The notes below the pieces were generated by a model that had not been told where the DNA came from, searched no databases, and saw only the letters and a list, made by a program, of their open reading frames with translations. From the NCBI GenBank assembly GCA_009760855.2, contig WPIO01000116.1, positions 863,501 through 927,500 on the forward strand: a stretch of 64,000 bases of DNA. The letters are read 5' to 3'. The position numbers were made by a program, and so were the translations under genes. The stretch is from Cristatella mucedo (taxonomy: Eukaryota; Bryozoa; Phylactolaemata; Cristatellidae). Of the stretch, positions 42,066-56,017 are shown in pieces. Each line of letters opens with the position of its first letter. The first letter of the stretch is position 1.

Positions 42066-45000
42066 TGATCAAATGAAGTTCATGCTCTATTGAAATAAAA
42101 TCAACTCAGTATGATTGGAAGGATGGATGGATTAGAAACATGGTTTCTAATGGAGGGAGCGGCGGAAGCAGTGGTTGCGACTAAGGCAGCTACAACTGCT
42201 GCTGTGTTTGCCACAGCTGCAGTGGCGGTAGCGTCGGCGAGCCATACAGTTGGGGGAGGGGCACCCCCCCCCCGAAGATCGGTCCAGCTTAACGCCGCCA
42301 GGCACCAGTCAATGCGTCATGCTCGCTACTGTGTGCCGCTCGTTCCTGCTAATGAGCACGAAGCCTCAAAGGTCTACTGAGTATAAGTCCATCTCAAGAG
42401 ATCTCGCCCTAATACACACTAATGAAAGCAGGAAATACGAGCAAGGGCAGATTTAAGTGGGATGCCACCCTAAACCCCAAATCATTAACACTAAACCGTA
42501 AAACCCTAAGCCCTATATGGGAAATGTCCTATCCAGGGGGGAATATCGGGGGGGGGGTGACGGGAAATGTCGGGAGGGGGGGCAAATGTCGGGGGGGGGG
42601 GCGGAAATGTCGGGAGGGGGGACGTCAAGGGGGAAATGCCCAGACCCCCAACTGACCTCCTGCCGATCAGATGAGTTGCTCCTTTGGACAGGCAGAAGGT
42701 CCATCATTCAAAACAACAGCGATTCTGGATTTCATAGTGCCCCAACCTCATCTTTTTTTCTGCTTAACATCTCCTCTACAGAAAACACCTAGCTGTGAGC
42801 TGATACATTTCCAAAGCCTATTCCTGTTTTATTCTTTATAGTACATACTGCTAAACACGTTACGATAAAATTTATTAACTAAGAAGACATTCTTATACTG
42901 GAGTGCTATAATCAGCTCGCTTATGTAAATTACACAGCAGTTACAGCTGCCGAACACATAACTTTTAATTTAGCATAGCACGAAGAAGTTCAGCTGATTA
43001 AACAGTGAGATTTATACAGTTGGCAAAAGAGCCACATTATTCTTTATTACCCCCTCAGCATGCTGTGGGCAATACAAAATTGCCTGCTGAAGGACTCGAA
43101 TCGACGACCTTGGATTGCTAAGTGGGAGCACATTACACCTAAGCAATGATCGCACGAAGACAGTCATAAAGGGTATATAAAGAGAAGTCTACCTACATCT
43201 AACTTCTTTGAAGATATCAAAGCTAAAGGCAATACTAGCTCAAAAACTTAAAACAATTATCCAATTTACTGCACCCTAAGATCATCAAAGGACCGCCAAT
43301 CTATCTGTTTAACTTAAATGTACAAGATATACTTAAGTACAGCTATACCTTAAAACGGAAGTGGCTGCTGACTCACTAGCTGGGGCTGACCAATTGGAAG
43401 AGCATCCTTTAAATAAGCTTCTTGAAATGAGAATGACAAAATGCACCTATGTTTGAAATTTAAATGAAATTAAAATTTAATGAAAATTTGAAAGTATACA
43501 CTGTGTATCATAAAAAGAAGTTGCTGCAAATTTGCAAGCCAGTGCTGATCGATTGCAAAATAATTAAAAAATAAAAATATTAGCTGATTTTACAGCCTGA
43601 ACTATAGAGTGGCAGACGAGCCTTGGCGGCTATTGCCACAGCTTGCAACGAGCAATAATGGATTAGACTACGCATAACTTTATTGAATCCTTGGCGATCC
43701 TTGTGATGATCTAGCCGACCGCTTCTCTCGATTCTTCGTTATAAAAATGGACAAGATCATGGAGTCCATCCTTGCGATGGCAGCATCCCTGTTAGAATGC
43801 TGTCCCTTGATTCCTGGCTGCTCCTCAATGTCTACATTTAAGCAGGTCCCTAGTGATCTCGTCCTGAAGTTCGTACCCCAATCAAAGAAGACAACAAGTC
43901 AGTTGGACCCCATTCCAACTGTCCTGCTCCTACGTTGCATTGATCTGCTGCTGCCATGCTAACTAACATCATTAATATGTCATTAGCATCATGTCATGTC
44001 CCAGAACCTTTCAAATGGGCAAACCAAGTGTGATTCAGAAATTGGAAAGGTAAGGATCAAAATCAACTCTGCCAGCATATCTCCTGTTGAATATGCACGA
44101 AATCTAGGTGTCATAATCGAAAGTGACCTTTCTTTAGACGAATACATCAGCTCCACAGTCAAGTCTGCCTACTTTCAGCTAAATAACATCGCTAAAGTTC
44201 GGGTTCGTTTAAATAAAAATACCACGTCCAAGTTGGTCCATGCATTTATGAAACCAGCCTTGACTTCTGTAACACACTGCTAGCTGGCCTACCGGCACTT
44301 GCAATCAGACGCTTACAGCTGGTGCAAAACTGCATCTAGGCTTGTCAGCCGTGAGCGTCGCAGTTGCCACATCACACCACTTCAAAAGCCTGGAACTCCC
44401 TCCCGACTTGCATCACAACATCCCCTGACTTGACCACAATTAAAAAAACTTAAAAACGCACCTATTTAGAACAGCATGTAGAGGGTCCCCGTGGTTCGTC
44501 TTTTATGAGCTTATGCGTACTGACACTGTGCATGCTGCCACTAGCCACACTTGCATGCTGACATTGTGCATGTCACCCCTAACCATGTTTTTCATGTTGT
44601 TTATCAAGCATGATACCGCTCATCATTCCATCATATTTTCTCAGCAGCAATTGTGAAGTGCCTAGAAAGCGATTGAGTTCTCTGTTAGCGCTTGATCAAG
44701 TGTATTATTATTATTATAACTAGATTCCATGAGCTGGGCGATCGCGAAGTGAGAGCACCTTACGGATGGGCTAAAACTCAGCGAATAAAGCACGAGAATA
44801 TGCCTTAAACATGCAAATAATGAGAGGCATCATGGTTAAAAGATTATATTTAATCGAGTTGGTAAAAAATATAGATTTCTGCTAGATGCAGAACTATTAC
44901 AAAGTTTTTTCGAAGGTTACTTATTATTCTGTCTTGAAAGATGTAGCCAAATTAAGAAAGAATTGCAATATGGTCTATTTACAGGGCTCTTTAACAAAGC

Positions 45001-48000
45001 TATGTAATTGGACACGAAGGCTTACTTTCCAAAGCTAAATTAAAGTTCCTTCGATCAATTTTGCACAAGTATAGACTAGTTTCCACTTAAAACTCGAGGT
45101 TTCTACCTGCCACTATGAATGAATGAGCAAATGTAAAGCACCTAGAGAGAGATTAAGTTCTCTGAGGGTGCTTTATCAATAAATTATTATTATTATTATT
45201 ATTAATGAGAATTTATTAAAAAAGATCCAGAACAGAAGATAGCAATTATGCAGAAAATACTTGTGAATTTATTTAGTCACTGTTATTAATTGCAGGTGAG
45301 CCGTGACGGCACAATAGCTAAGGCATTTGCTTTTCACCTCGATTCCGAATTGGCGGGTTCGAGTCTTTCGGTGGGCGACCCGTTATTGCAGCTGCAAACA
45401 GGTGGGAGGATGGTAGCCGTAATGGCACTTCTGTCACTATTCAAAGAGGATGTTAAATCATGTATATTTCTTGTTACTAACAAGTGGCCCCTTTTTGTCT
45501 TCTTATGACCTTTAGCCTGCTTACCTAAGCATGGTTTCTTGCATGTCCTTAAATTACAAATTATGATTATAGCTTCTCTTGCTCCAAGTTGTAAAGCACT
45601 TGGATAACGATTTGATTCCGTCATAGTGCTATAAACATGACTTGAAATTACTATTATCATTATTATTGTTATTAGCAGTCGTAGTATTAATTTCATTTGA
45701 GTGCTTTTGTTTGTATAAATTTTATATGTTATCACTAATAAATTGTCATCATTTCTAACTATATGCAACGTGCATAAAAAGAGACTAGGTTTACTTCGGG
45801 TACTCTAAAAGTGTTTTTTTTATCATTATTGCTAACAACTTCAAATTACGGCCAGAAGAAAAAGCATAGTGTACTGTATGAATAGATGCATAGTTTGTAA
45901 CTGCACATTCGGTGCCCTGCTGCAACTTTTATTCAAGCAGACAGGAACACCGTGGCTGGATGTTAAGAACCGCCTAACATGACTTTCAGCTACTACCAGT
46001 AGGTCATGGCTGCTGAGCTGACTGCAGCGATGATTGTAAACCTTACATGATCTAGTAATTACGAAGACGAAGGATTCCGAAATGACTCTTGGATACCCAA
46101 CCAAAGCAATCGACTAGGACTGGTGTGTTTAAGCACCTCAACACAGGAGGTCTTTTCAGCTGCCCTCTTTTAGCTGGCTAGAGGCCCTTTCTGTAGACAC
46201 TGCCTAGCTACGTGCCGAGCGTGGCATGCCACTGGACAGCACTCTGCACTCTCCTAAAATAGTTATCACCTTAAAACACGTGTGATCACATCACCAATCT
46301 TTCATCGTATATGACCCACCGGTATGTCGAGGTGCCTTCATGGAACTACCAAGTCTGAGTCAGCAGCCTTTAAACTTTGCATTATTCTTTTATAGAAAAG
46401 TCCTATACCTTCACACAAGTAGAAAAAATCGAAGGTTGGCTGATACTGCAATCTCAATGGTAACCCAACAGGAGAGCCGAAAGAATCCTCTAACCTCTCT
46501 CAACCAGCTAAAGGACTGCCTGTTGCAATACTACAATCAACGACCAAGGTCTCTAATTTCGAGCAGATTAGCCATCACTTAAGACCCGGCAGTCTACAGA
46601 TCCTTATTAGTTAAAACGGGAAGGTATCCACGCGGCAAGATGGCGCCTCCTCGACCTTGGATAGTGAATTTGAGCATGCTGTTCCTGCTTCTAGGCACCG
46701 GACAAGACTATGGCCAATCGGAGCGCACTGCTGCTGAGTCTCAGCTGACAGGAGTTCCTGTTCAAGCTGACGGCTGACTTGGGTTAATAATAACGGTGTC
46801 AACATCTCACTCACCTGACGTCACGCCAGGGACTCGCGTCGTGCCGAACATCCTCTCGTACTGAGCAGAGCACAGGGGCACCGAATTGAGAGCCATGAGC
46901 TACAAAGGAAAGCCGAGTGTGCAGGCTCCGGAATGAGAGCCGAGTAGTGGTGACATGGGAGCACTGCTATGACCTAGAGTCAGCCATGTCTCGAGGTAGA
47001 CAATGACTCAGACAGAGTGGCATTTAGACAGCGCGATGCAGCTCGGCCGTCTTTCACTTAAAGACACTGCTATTCACTACCTCAACTGCTCTCCTGACTC
47101 AGCTATGCTTCCCACTTTCTCTCTGTTGCGTGAGACGAAGTCTGTTGGCTACCGAATGCGTACCGAAAGCCGCTTAGGCTGTGAGTGCGCTATACAAAAC
47201 TCTCCTGCATAACACCCACATGGTCTTTATGACTTTGTGGAGTTACAGACGGAGATACATTACATTACATTACTCGACTTTCGTTCGGCTTCTCCCGCGC
47301 TCGGTTTCTGACTGCAGGCTACCAGTTGCCTTCATTTCTGGTTACCAGCGTTTTTGCTTTGTTAGAGACAGTTTTCTTTTGCCACAGGAGCTAGGGGAGG
47401 AGGAGGGTCGGTCGGTGGCTCTTGCCCACACTCAATCACTACCGTGCGAGGACAATATCCGGCACAAAACTCGGAAAATATTTATTCATCTATTTGTATT
47501 CACGATTTTCAGGAGGACCCAGTCAGTCTCACACACAAAATTGGCACCGGCAAATGTATAAACATTGGCACTGACACACACTATCGGCAAGCAATGTTTA
47601 CATTCCTCAACCGAGAGCTGTCCATTCACACAGCCGTGATCTACACAGCAGTTAGACGACATAAGTGCTGTTGACTCTATGCTACTGCAAGCTCAACGGT
47701 ACAGGATAGCTGACCTACCGGCTTGATGTTCTCGTGGTCGATTTCTTCACGGTATTTGAGCAGGGCGTGGACGAGGGTGCCTGCGCGGGCGGCCTGGTTG
47801 GAGGTCGTCTCAACGAGCAAGCCGTCCTGCAATCACGTCATAAAAAAAATCCTAGCTGATTGAACAGCCTCTTTTTGTATAGCGACAGAAGAGCCTTTAT
47901 GGCTATCACCACTACTCACAGTGGCGATAAAGAATCGCCCAACACAGGAATCGAACCCACGACCTCAGGACCGAGGTCGTGAAAGCAACCGCCTTACCTG

Positions 48001-51000
48001 GTGTGCCATCACGGCTCACCTAACAAACATACCGCTAACCAGTCGCGACAGGACTACACACTGGCACGCCTGCCTTAGCCTGCGACCGGCAGGCTAAGGC
48101 GAAGTTCGGTAACACGTCCGCAGAGAGTGCAAATCTCAGCAGCTAGAGGTGCTTGCCTTCGGCGAACGTTACAGCTGTCTCATTACACCAAGTCTTTCTG
48201 ACCAGCTTTGGCTTCCTGTCATGCTGTGCGCTGACCAAGATTCCATCTCTCACGTTTTTAGGTACCTCCTGTCTCCTGCTGAAGCTTCCCTATATGAACA
48301 CTTACTCACCAGGTCTCTCTTGCACCATCGGCTCCTTTTACTCAATTCGTCTGGCTGGGCCTCTAAAACAACCTCATACTTTGGAGACCATGCGGCCAGT
48401 TGTTATCCACCTACAGCCTGCAACTCACAGCCATCTGACCTAACAACAATTCTCTTGACCTGTGGACAGCCCAGCCATTCTCACAGCATTTGCTATTTAT
48501 TGTCTATTATGAACTGTCCTTTATGTACTAGGATGTACAGGAAGTGTACTTTATGTATCAGTGCATTACCTGTGTGGGCTATTATCGTCAATCAGTAGAC
48601 ATTCACCCTGTCCTGCCTGCATATGTCGAATGCTCAGGTGGACATTTGCTTCTTCCAGAGTGCTATGCTATTACTGTAATTTTCAACCATCAATTTGCAC
48701 AAGCCTGTGTGTCTCATCGTGATTAGCCTCATTAATGCCCGGGTAGCATCAGCAGTGAGAGGCAATTCGTCAAATAGATGGCTAGTTACCAAGACTCACC
48801 TGTCCTAATGGAAGCCATCGTGAGTAGCACTACTGAAGGGAATTAGCAGCTAATTTCTCTTACTGAATCTTTTTGTAGCCAAAAACCTGTCACTGTTGGT
48901 TGGCAGCCCGAAGGGAAGACAATTGGCACTCCACGATGTAGTGCCTACGTTGGACATGAGGCATTCAGTGACGAATTGCCTGCTGGAAGCCGGACAAAAG
49001 CTGCCAATGCTCTTCTACGGCTACACAGACGAGGCTGTCCAACCAGCCGATCACCCTTTGTTATTTTTTCGTTTTTACCAAGGCAGCAGGAAAAACAAGA
49101 CGGCCGATAGTTTCACCGAGATACGTTGATAGGCAGACAATTATAGCCAGCACACTCTGGTTTAGGTTGAAGGTAGATTATCCTAATCCACTAACTTGCA
49201 TCTATCGGAAAAATCTCACAGCTGACAAACATAGAGATTATAACTTTAAGTATTTGACAGCTATATATGTTCGTGGCAAGGATTACCCAATGGGTGGAAA
49301 CTAACCTAAAAACTTCCAATTCCGAAGACTCGACAGCTGGTCTATGGAGCCAAAGCAACACTCACCCAAAGGCTGCTCAGAGAACATACTGTATATAGAC
49401 ATAACCACATATACCGCACTGAGGTGAATTAACTACGAGCTAGTAACATGCCGTATTTTTACGATATGTCGCGACCAAATTGAAGTCTAAAATTATGGAC
49501 TAAACTAAACTTAAATAAACTAAATGTATATAAATAAACTAAAATAAACAATTTATGGACATAATTTCTTGCAGTTTTTATTGGAAAATATTATTCCTGA
49601 ATATATAGCTCATTTTGTATTTATAAGTTTGCTTTAATCACTACAGTTAGCACGAAACTCGTAGTCAGTATCACTGCTAGCATCTTCATAGTCTTCTGCA
49701 ACATTGTCAATGTCTGAATCATCACTTTTTTCATAGATTGCATCTTTAGTTCCACCCAGCATGTTTAAAATTCGCAATTGTAGAGTTTATGGTGACCTAA
49801 AGAAAAGTAGCATATAACTAGTTAATCCCATATGAACAAGTTGAGCAGTCTGGATAGGTAGGCAAGGAGTGGTATTTTAATTATTACATTATTTGACTAG
49901 CAATGTATTTCAAAAAATTGGAAAAAGTATAACTTACATTCATACATATTTTGTATAGCACACTAAGAGAACTAAATCTCTATTCAGGGACTTCAGGTAT
50001 GTCAAGGGGCTCAACCCCACGACCTAGGTCAGACCTCGGTCGAGGCAAGCACTTTAATTGCTAGGCCAAACCAGCTCAGCTTCTCTGTTTGAACAGCAGA
50101 AGCAAAAAAATGCATCAAGGACCATTCAATGGCAGGAACAATCAACATCATCTGCATTCAGCCCCGACAGAAAGTGGCCTTTGGCACACAGCTGAGCCGG
50201 AAGGAAATTGGTATGAGAGCTGGCTATGTAGGGAAGTCGCAAGCTGCCAACGGCCGAGAATCCAAGCAAAGACAAGCAGCCCTTACCAGACCATAGTAAT
50301 TGCTGTTGACCATGATGGGAGAACGGCCGTATAAGTAAACGTACTCCTCCCACCAGTCTGTAACCTAGACGGCGAAACCAGCAGCAGTGGTCCCAATTCA
50401 CAGCAGCCAGCCCAGCTCATCAAGTCAGTCAGTCAAAGATGGCTGCCGAAGACCACCCATCGCACACCAAGCTATTGCAGGCGAACCCGGACTCACAGTA
50501 CAAGGGCCCAGCCTGACTGCTGTAGGCAGCCACACTGGTTCACAGAAGGCTGCACAGCAGACTAACCACAAGGCGGGCAGGTGCACGGGAGCAGCAGAGC
50601 CAGTGGCTGACTCACATAGCTGGTGGCCCACCATGATTTAAGGATTAGGTAGAGTTGCAGCTTGATTCCCATTCCGGCAAAGAATTCGTCGGCAAGCTTC
50701 GACATTCGGTTGTAAGCGGCGTCGTCCAGCAGCGGCCGCACGGACTGAAGGTACTACAACCAGGAGCCGAGCTACTGACAGAGCATGCTTGCTACTTGCG
50801 CCTCAAACCTCTACTTGCAACTCGAGTCGGTGCACGAATATCCAGTTCCCAGTTTGATACAAATAAAAGCCACTACAAACGCTCGGCCACCGTAGGCTAT
50901 AGGCCCAAAAGCTTCTCCAGCACCGCCATGCAATAACCACTATTAGCGTTAGGACATTCAAACAGTAACTCCACAGTTTCTGCTGTTGACCTCAATGGGA

Positions 51001-54000
51001 GGCTGGGCTAAGTTCGAAAGCAGCTAGGCACGCCATCCCATCCCAGTAGCGACCGAGGCATCCGTGGCAGCAGGCAGGACACGGTGTGAACGTACACGCT
51101 TTTTCGTGCCAGACAGCGAGGGAACGGGTAGCTTCGGCAGCGAGGCCTGGAAGCTGCAGAGGCGAGGCTTGCCACCTTTGAGAACCTTGAGCGCCGTCTG
51201 AAAAAAAAAGCGAAAACAGCGCAAACTGTCAAGCAGAGCGGTCGACTCTACCAGCAAGAGGCAGACGATAAGGCTGAGCTCATGCAGACGTAATACAGGC
51301 TACTGTCTCGTGTCGGATGGCAAACAGCTTCGATGACAACAGCACCCTTGGTGATTCGGCAGACAGGCCAATGCTGACTGAAATAATCCCCGGCTCTTCA
51401 CTGACCGACCGAGCAACTCCGAATCAACGCGCGAGCCAATAACAAATCTGACTTACGATCGCTATTACCCATCTATTATCTATCGCAGGTAAACGCTGAC
51501 TTCTCCTGCCAGAAATCGACGGCAAAGAGTGCGAGCAGGCGGCGGCGGGCCGTAGCCTCCGCGACCCTGCAGGTGGCGCCGAGGGCACGTACCAGCCAGA
51601 CCTTGGTGGACAAGCTGACTTTGCCGTGCTCCTCATACATCCAACCGTGCCAGGACAGTAGCATCTTCAGCTCGAACCGCCACAGCAAGATGACTGCCAG
51701 CCAGGTTATCGTGCCAATCGCAAATGCCACGGCTGTACGCTCGACCGTGGCGAACCTGACAGTCAGGAAAGAAGCAGTTGCAAGTCGGCTGACTCCCAGC
51801 AGAGCTGCACAGCTGAATCCCTTCCAGATAGGCTAGACCCAAGCCACAGGGAGGGGTGGTGCATCGAGCAGGACGGCAGGGCTCCCACACCAGCAGCTGT
51901 GCAATTCAACAACACTAGCTACAGCACAGCCACAGCTAGAGCACTACCAAGTGCCTGCTTCCAGCTGTAGGATGCTCCACCCCCCAGGCAGTGGCTGAGA
52001 TGCAGCTTGGCAGCACAGCCACACTGAAGCAGCACCATACAGCTAGCTGTCAAGCTAAACTGAGCTTGTGGTCTACAGGTCGGAGTGGTGGTGTCAGCTT
52101 TGCAGAACATGAGACAGATAGACCAACATACCGAGAGATGGACAACCAGAAACCGAGTCGTCAACACAGGTCACACAGACCTCAGCAGGTGGTTTTCAAA
52201 TCGGCCCACAAAACAAGAGAGTGCACAGGTGTAGCAGCAGCAGTAGACAAGTCAAACCACAGTAACAAGGAGAGGCAGGAACTTGTGAGATGCTGGACAG
52301 ACATGTTAAAAGCATACAGGTTTTGGCTTCAAAATGCCTCAATCAGAGCTGATCAAAACACAGACGAGCCGCTTGAGTAGTTACCATAATCAGCACTTGG
52401 GCTGGCTCAACTATTCTAAAAGAGAGTGGAACAAGCCCAATGTCCGGCAATGAGTTAATGAGCTAACCACTTCCTGGCCCCAGAAATGCAGACCAGGCCT
52501 AAACCAACAAATTGCTATTGGCCTAAACAGCATCACACATCAGCTTCTACAATCAACAACGTTAAGCAACAATCTAGTTCATTTGGCCCAGTGGTAAGGT
52601 ACTAGCACTGAACCGAACAAATCTTGGCCTCAAACCCCAGAGGTAAATCGGGAAAACAAGGCACTGGCTTGGTTTAAATCTCACTTGTTGGATCTTGTTC
52701 AATCAGCGTCTTGTAGGGGTCAGGTCTCATCAACCAGACCAGCCACCTGTGAAGTCTTTCAAGGGTCTGCCCTAGGTCCCTTGCTGTTCGCCATTTATAT
52801 TCAAAATCTGGGAACCGTGATTCAGGCCCATGTAAGGATACCACTATCATGCTGGCGATGCTCAGCTGTATTTGTCATTTTAGCCATCAGAATCTGCTGC
52901 AGCAAGTGATAAACTGAATACTTGCCTTGCCGATCATCAATCCTGGATTTCGTAAAAATTCTTGAAACTAAACAGCGATAAAACTGAACTGCTGCTCATA
53001 GGACACCATAAGTATGTGGCTGGATTGGAAGGCTTAGCTCTTCTAATAGGTGATGCTGTTGTGCGACCATCACCACGTGCTCGAAATTTAGGTGTCGTCT
53101 TCGACAGCTCTTAAAGTTTTACAAGCTTCATTCAGAAGACTGCTTCTACAGCTGGTCATCACGTCAGATCCCTATCTAAGATTAGGACCTGTCTTCCACA
53201 GTGGCTAGCAAAAAATTTAAGTACGTCCATAGTTGTGTCTCGGCTTGATTATTGTAAGTCCATTTTGGCTGGGCCACCAAAGAAAGCAACTAGGTCACCG
53301 AGCTGGCTTTGAATATGGCTGCAAGGCTAGTCTTCAAGTTATAGAGGTTTGACCACGTATGTCCTTTGCTAAAAGAGCTTGGATGGCAGTCGGTTGATCA
53401 AAGGATACTGAGCAAAGTTCTTATGCTGACCTACAAGGCCTGCCACGGCTTGGCTCCTCGATACCTAGCTGAACTGCTGCACCAATTTCAGCCTCCTCGT
53501 GCCTTCAAGTCCTGTGTGGACAATAAGTGAGCTTCTCCATTCCTCTTCTTAAAGACCATTGGTGACAGAAGCTTTTGCTCTGCAGGTCCTAGACAGTGGA
53601 ACTCACTTCCAAGATTTTTGGGCAAGGACTACTCCTCTCCTGCTGCCGACTATGGCAATTCCTTTCCAGCTGTCATGAGACTTTCACCTTAATGTCTCGT
53701 CAGCCCTACTGACTCTGCTATGCCTCCCACTTTCTCTTTGCTGTGTGAGGTGAAGTGTGTCGGCTACCGAATGCGTACCGAAAGCCGCTTAGGCTCTGAG
53801 TGCGCTATACAAAACTCTCCTGGGTGGAGTTACACAAAGAGATTAATCTTAACATTATATGTACAGGGCCTACATAGTGTTTAAGTTTTCTTATAGATTC
53901 ATACAAATAAGGAATTTTTACTTTTACTTAAGTGCATGGAAAATGGCCGAACCGATGGCTGAGTTGAAACAACTAGCATGATCAATAATAATAATAACCA

Positions 54001-55707
54001 TCATCATCGTAATCGTTTTCTAGGCAATTTGCATTTGCAGAAAAGAAATAATGGTCGAATGGTGAGTGGTAGCATGCTCAATGAAAATAAGTATAACATG
54101 GTTAGAGGTGACATGCATAGAGTCAGCATGAAAATATGATAGCTGTTAAGGCTCTTCTGCCGATATAGAAAATAAGGCTGTTATTTCAGCTAATATTTTT
54201 TCATTTTCGTCTTTGCCTAAACACTGCCAAGCAGTTTCCAGAGCATTGGTCTGCATCTGAGAACTTCCTGATGGCATGCATAGGCAAGCTGGCAATGCGA
54301 AGAAACTGATTGCATTGCCGGATCTGGCAGAGAGGACTTAAAGCAACCAGTAAAAGTGCTGATCCTGAACTCACCATGGGAAAGTGGCAGCAATGTAGTC
54401 AATAAACCCGAAGGACAGATCGACGTCAGCATACAGTTGGAGTCCCATGACAACAGCAACGACCAGCATGAAGGTGGCTGGTGGTGCAGGATGAAGGCTG
54501 TTGACGACATGGTTCTAAGGCAAAAAGTAATCACAGAGTAGTAGCAAAAGTGGCGAACGACACATTTAAAGAGGGCTTAAACTTGGACCCCATGCCCATG
54601 CCGGACTATAATCAGATGCAAATGACGACCTTCTCAGGAATTTTGACCAAGGCAGTGGCTACTAGCTCTGCTGGATGTATTTGATAGCATTGATCATCGA
54701 GCCACTTGAGCACCCATCACCTAGGCCCGTGCATCATCAGCAGTGCACATCAATCATCTGCCGAGCCAGGGGTCGGGCAGTGGTCAGTAGTCCACCCCTT
54801 AAGAGAGGGGGCACTGGCCTGGAAGGCCCCCAATACCTAAGTCGCCGACCACTGTCTTCACGAAGATATCTAGGGTGTTGACCTCTACACGGAATTAATT
54901 GTAAGTAAATGTAATTCCTGGCTTTGTGTTGCACTAAAATGGTTTAGGTAATATTTTAGAGGGAGATTTCAGAGCTCTGATGTCAACGGGTCACAGCCAT
55001 CCCAGAAGCCCCTAAAGCAGTGGTTCTCAACCTTCCTAATACAGCAACCCTTTAATACAGGTCCTCATGTTGTGGCAACCCCCAACCATAAACTTATTGC
55101 ATGCAAAATGCAGAAATGCGTGTTTTCCGATGATCTCAGGCGACCCCTGTGAAAGGGTCGTTCGACCCCCAAAGAATTCGCCACCCACAGGTTGAAAACA
55201 ACTGCTCTGAAGAATGGGATACCCAAGGGATCTGTACTTGGTAGACATTTCCCAATGTATACTCTCCATGTAACCGGTGTAATCATCAAGTGCAATATAA
55301 GTTTCCATTTTATGTACATGACACACGGCTGTTCCCAATCAATTTCATGTACATGACACACGGCTGTTCCCAAGCTATGCCCATTCAGTAAAGGACTGCA
55401 CAAGCTCCATAGTCGAGTCCAGCTCCATAGCATTAGGAACAATTTAGGGATGCATAGATAAGGACATCAATCACATCCAACTTGGTCCATGCATTTGTGA
55501 AATCTTGCCTAAACTTCGGCTACTCTGATGGCACACTAGGTAAGGTGGTTGCTTTCACGACCTCGGTCCCGAGGTCGTGGGTTCGATTCCTGCAGTGGGC
55601 AATTCTTTATCGCCACTGCAAGCAGTGGTGATAGCCGAAAGGGCTCCTCGGTCGCTATACAAAAAGGCTGTTTAATCAGCTAGGATATATATATATATAT
55701 GTATATA

Positions 55708-55750
<43 letters not shown>

Positions 55751-55878
55751 TTTCTCCTCTTTTAGGTCATCCATCGTTTGTAATAGGATGCTAACAGCTC
55801 GTGCAAAGTCGGCTTTCGATTGTGCATGCCATTATTTTTAAGTAGATCACACATCAAGCGCCTAGAGAGAGAGAGAGA

Positions 55879-55949
<71 letters not shown>

Positions 55950-55950
55950 G

Positions 55951-56017
<67 letters not shown>

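Noticed and set aside
42519..42640. CRISPR-like repeat array
   Set aside because: Units are irregular G-run repeats in an animal intron with no spacers.
54775..54860. Small inverted repeat (CAGTGGTC / GACCACTG) as a second hAT MITE
   Set aside because: Only about eight bases pair, there is no convincing 8-bp target duplication, and no further copy is visible.
55525..55600. A true tRNA gene
   Set aside because: A and B boxes are present, but the cloverleaf is broken by a long palindrome, and the unit is one of many dispersed copies with a shared non-tRNA body, so it is a SINE.
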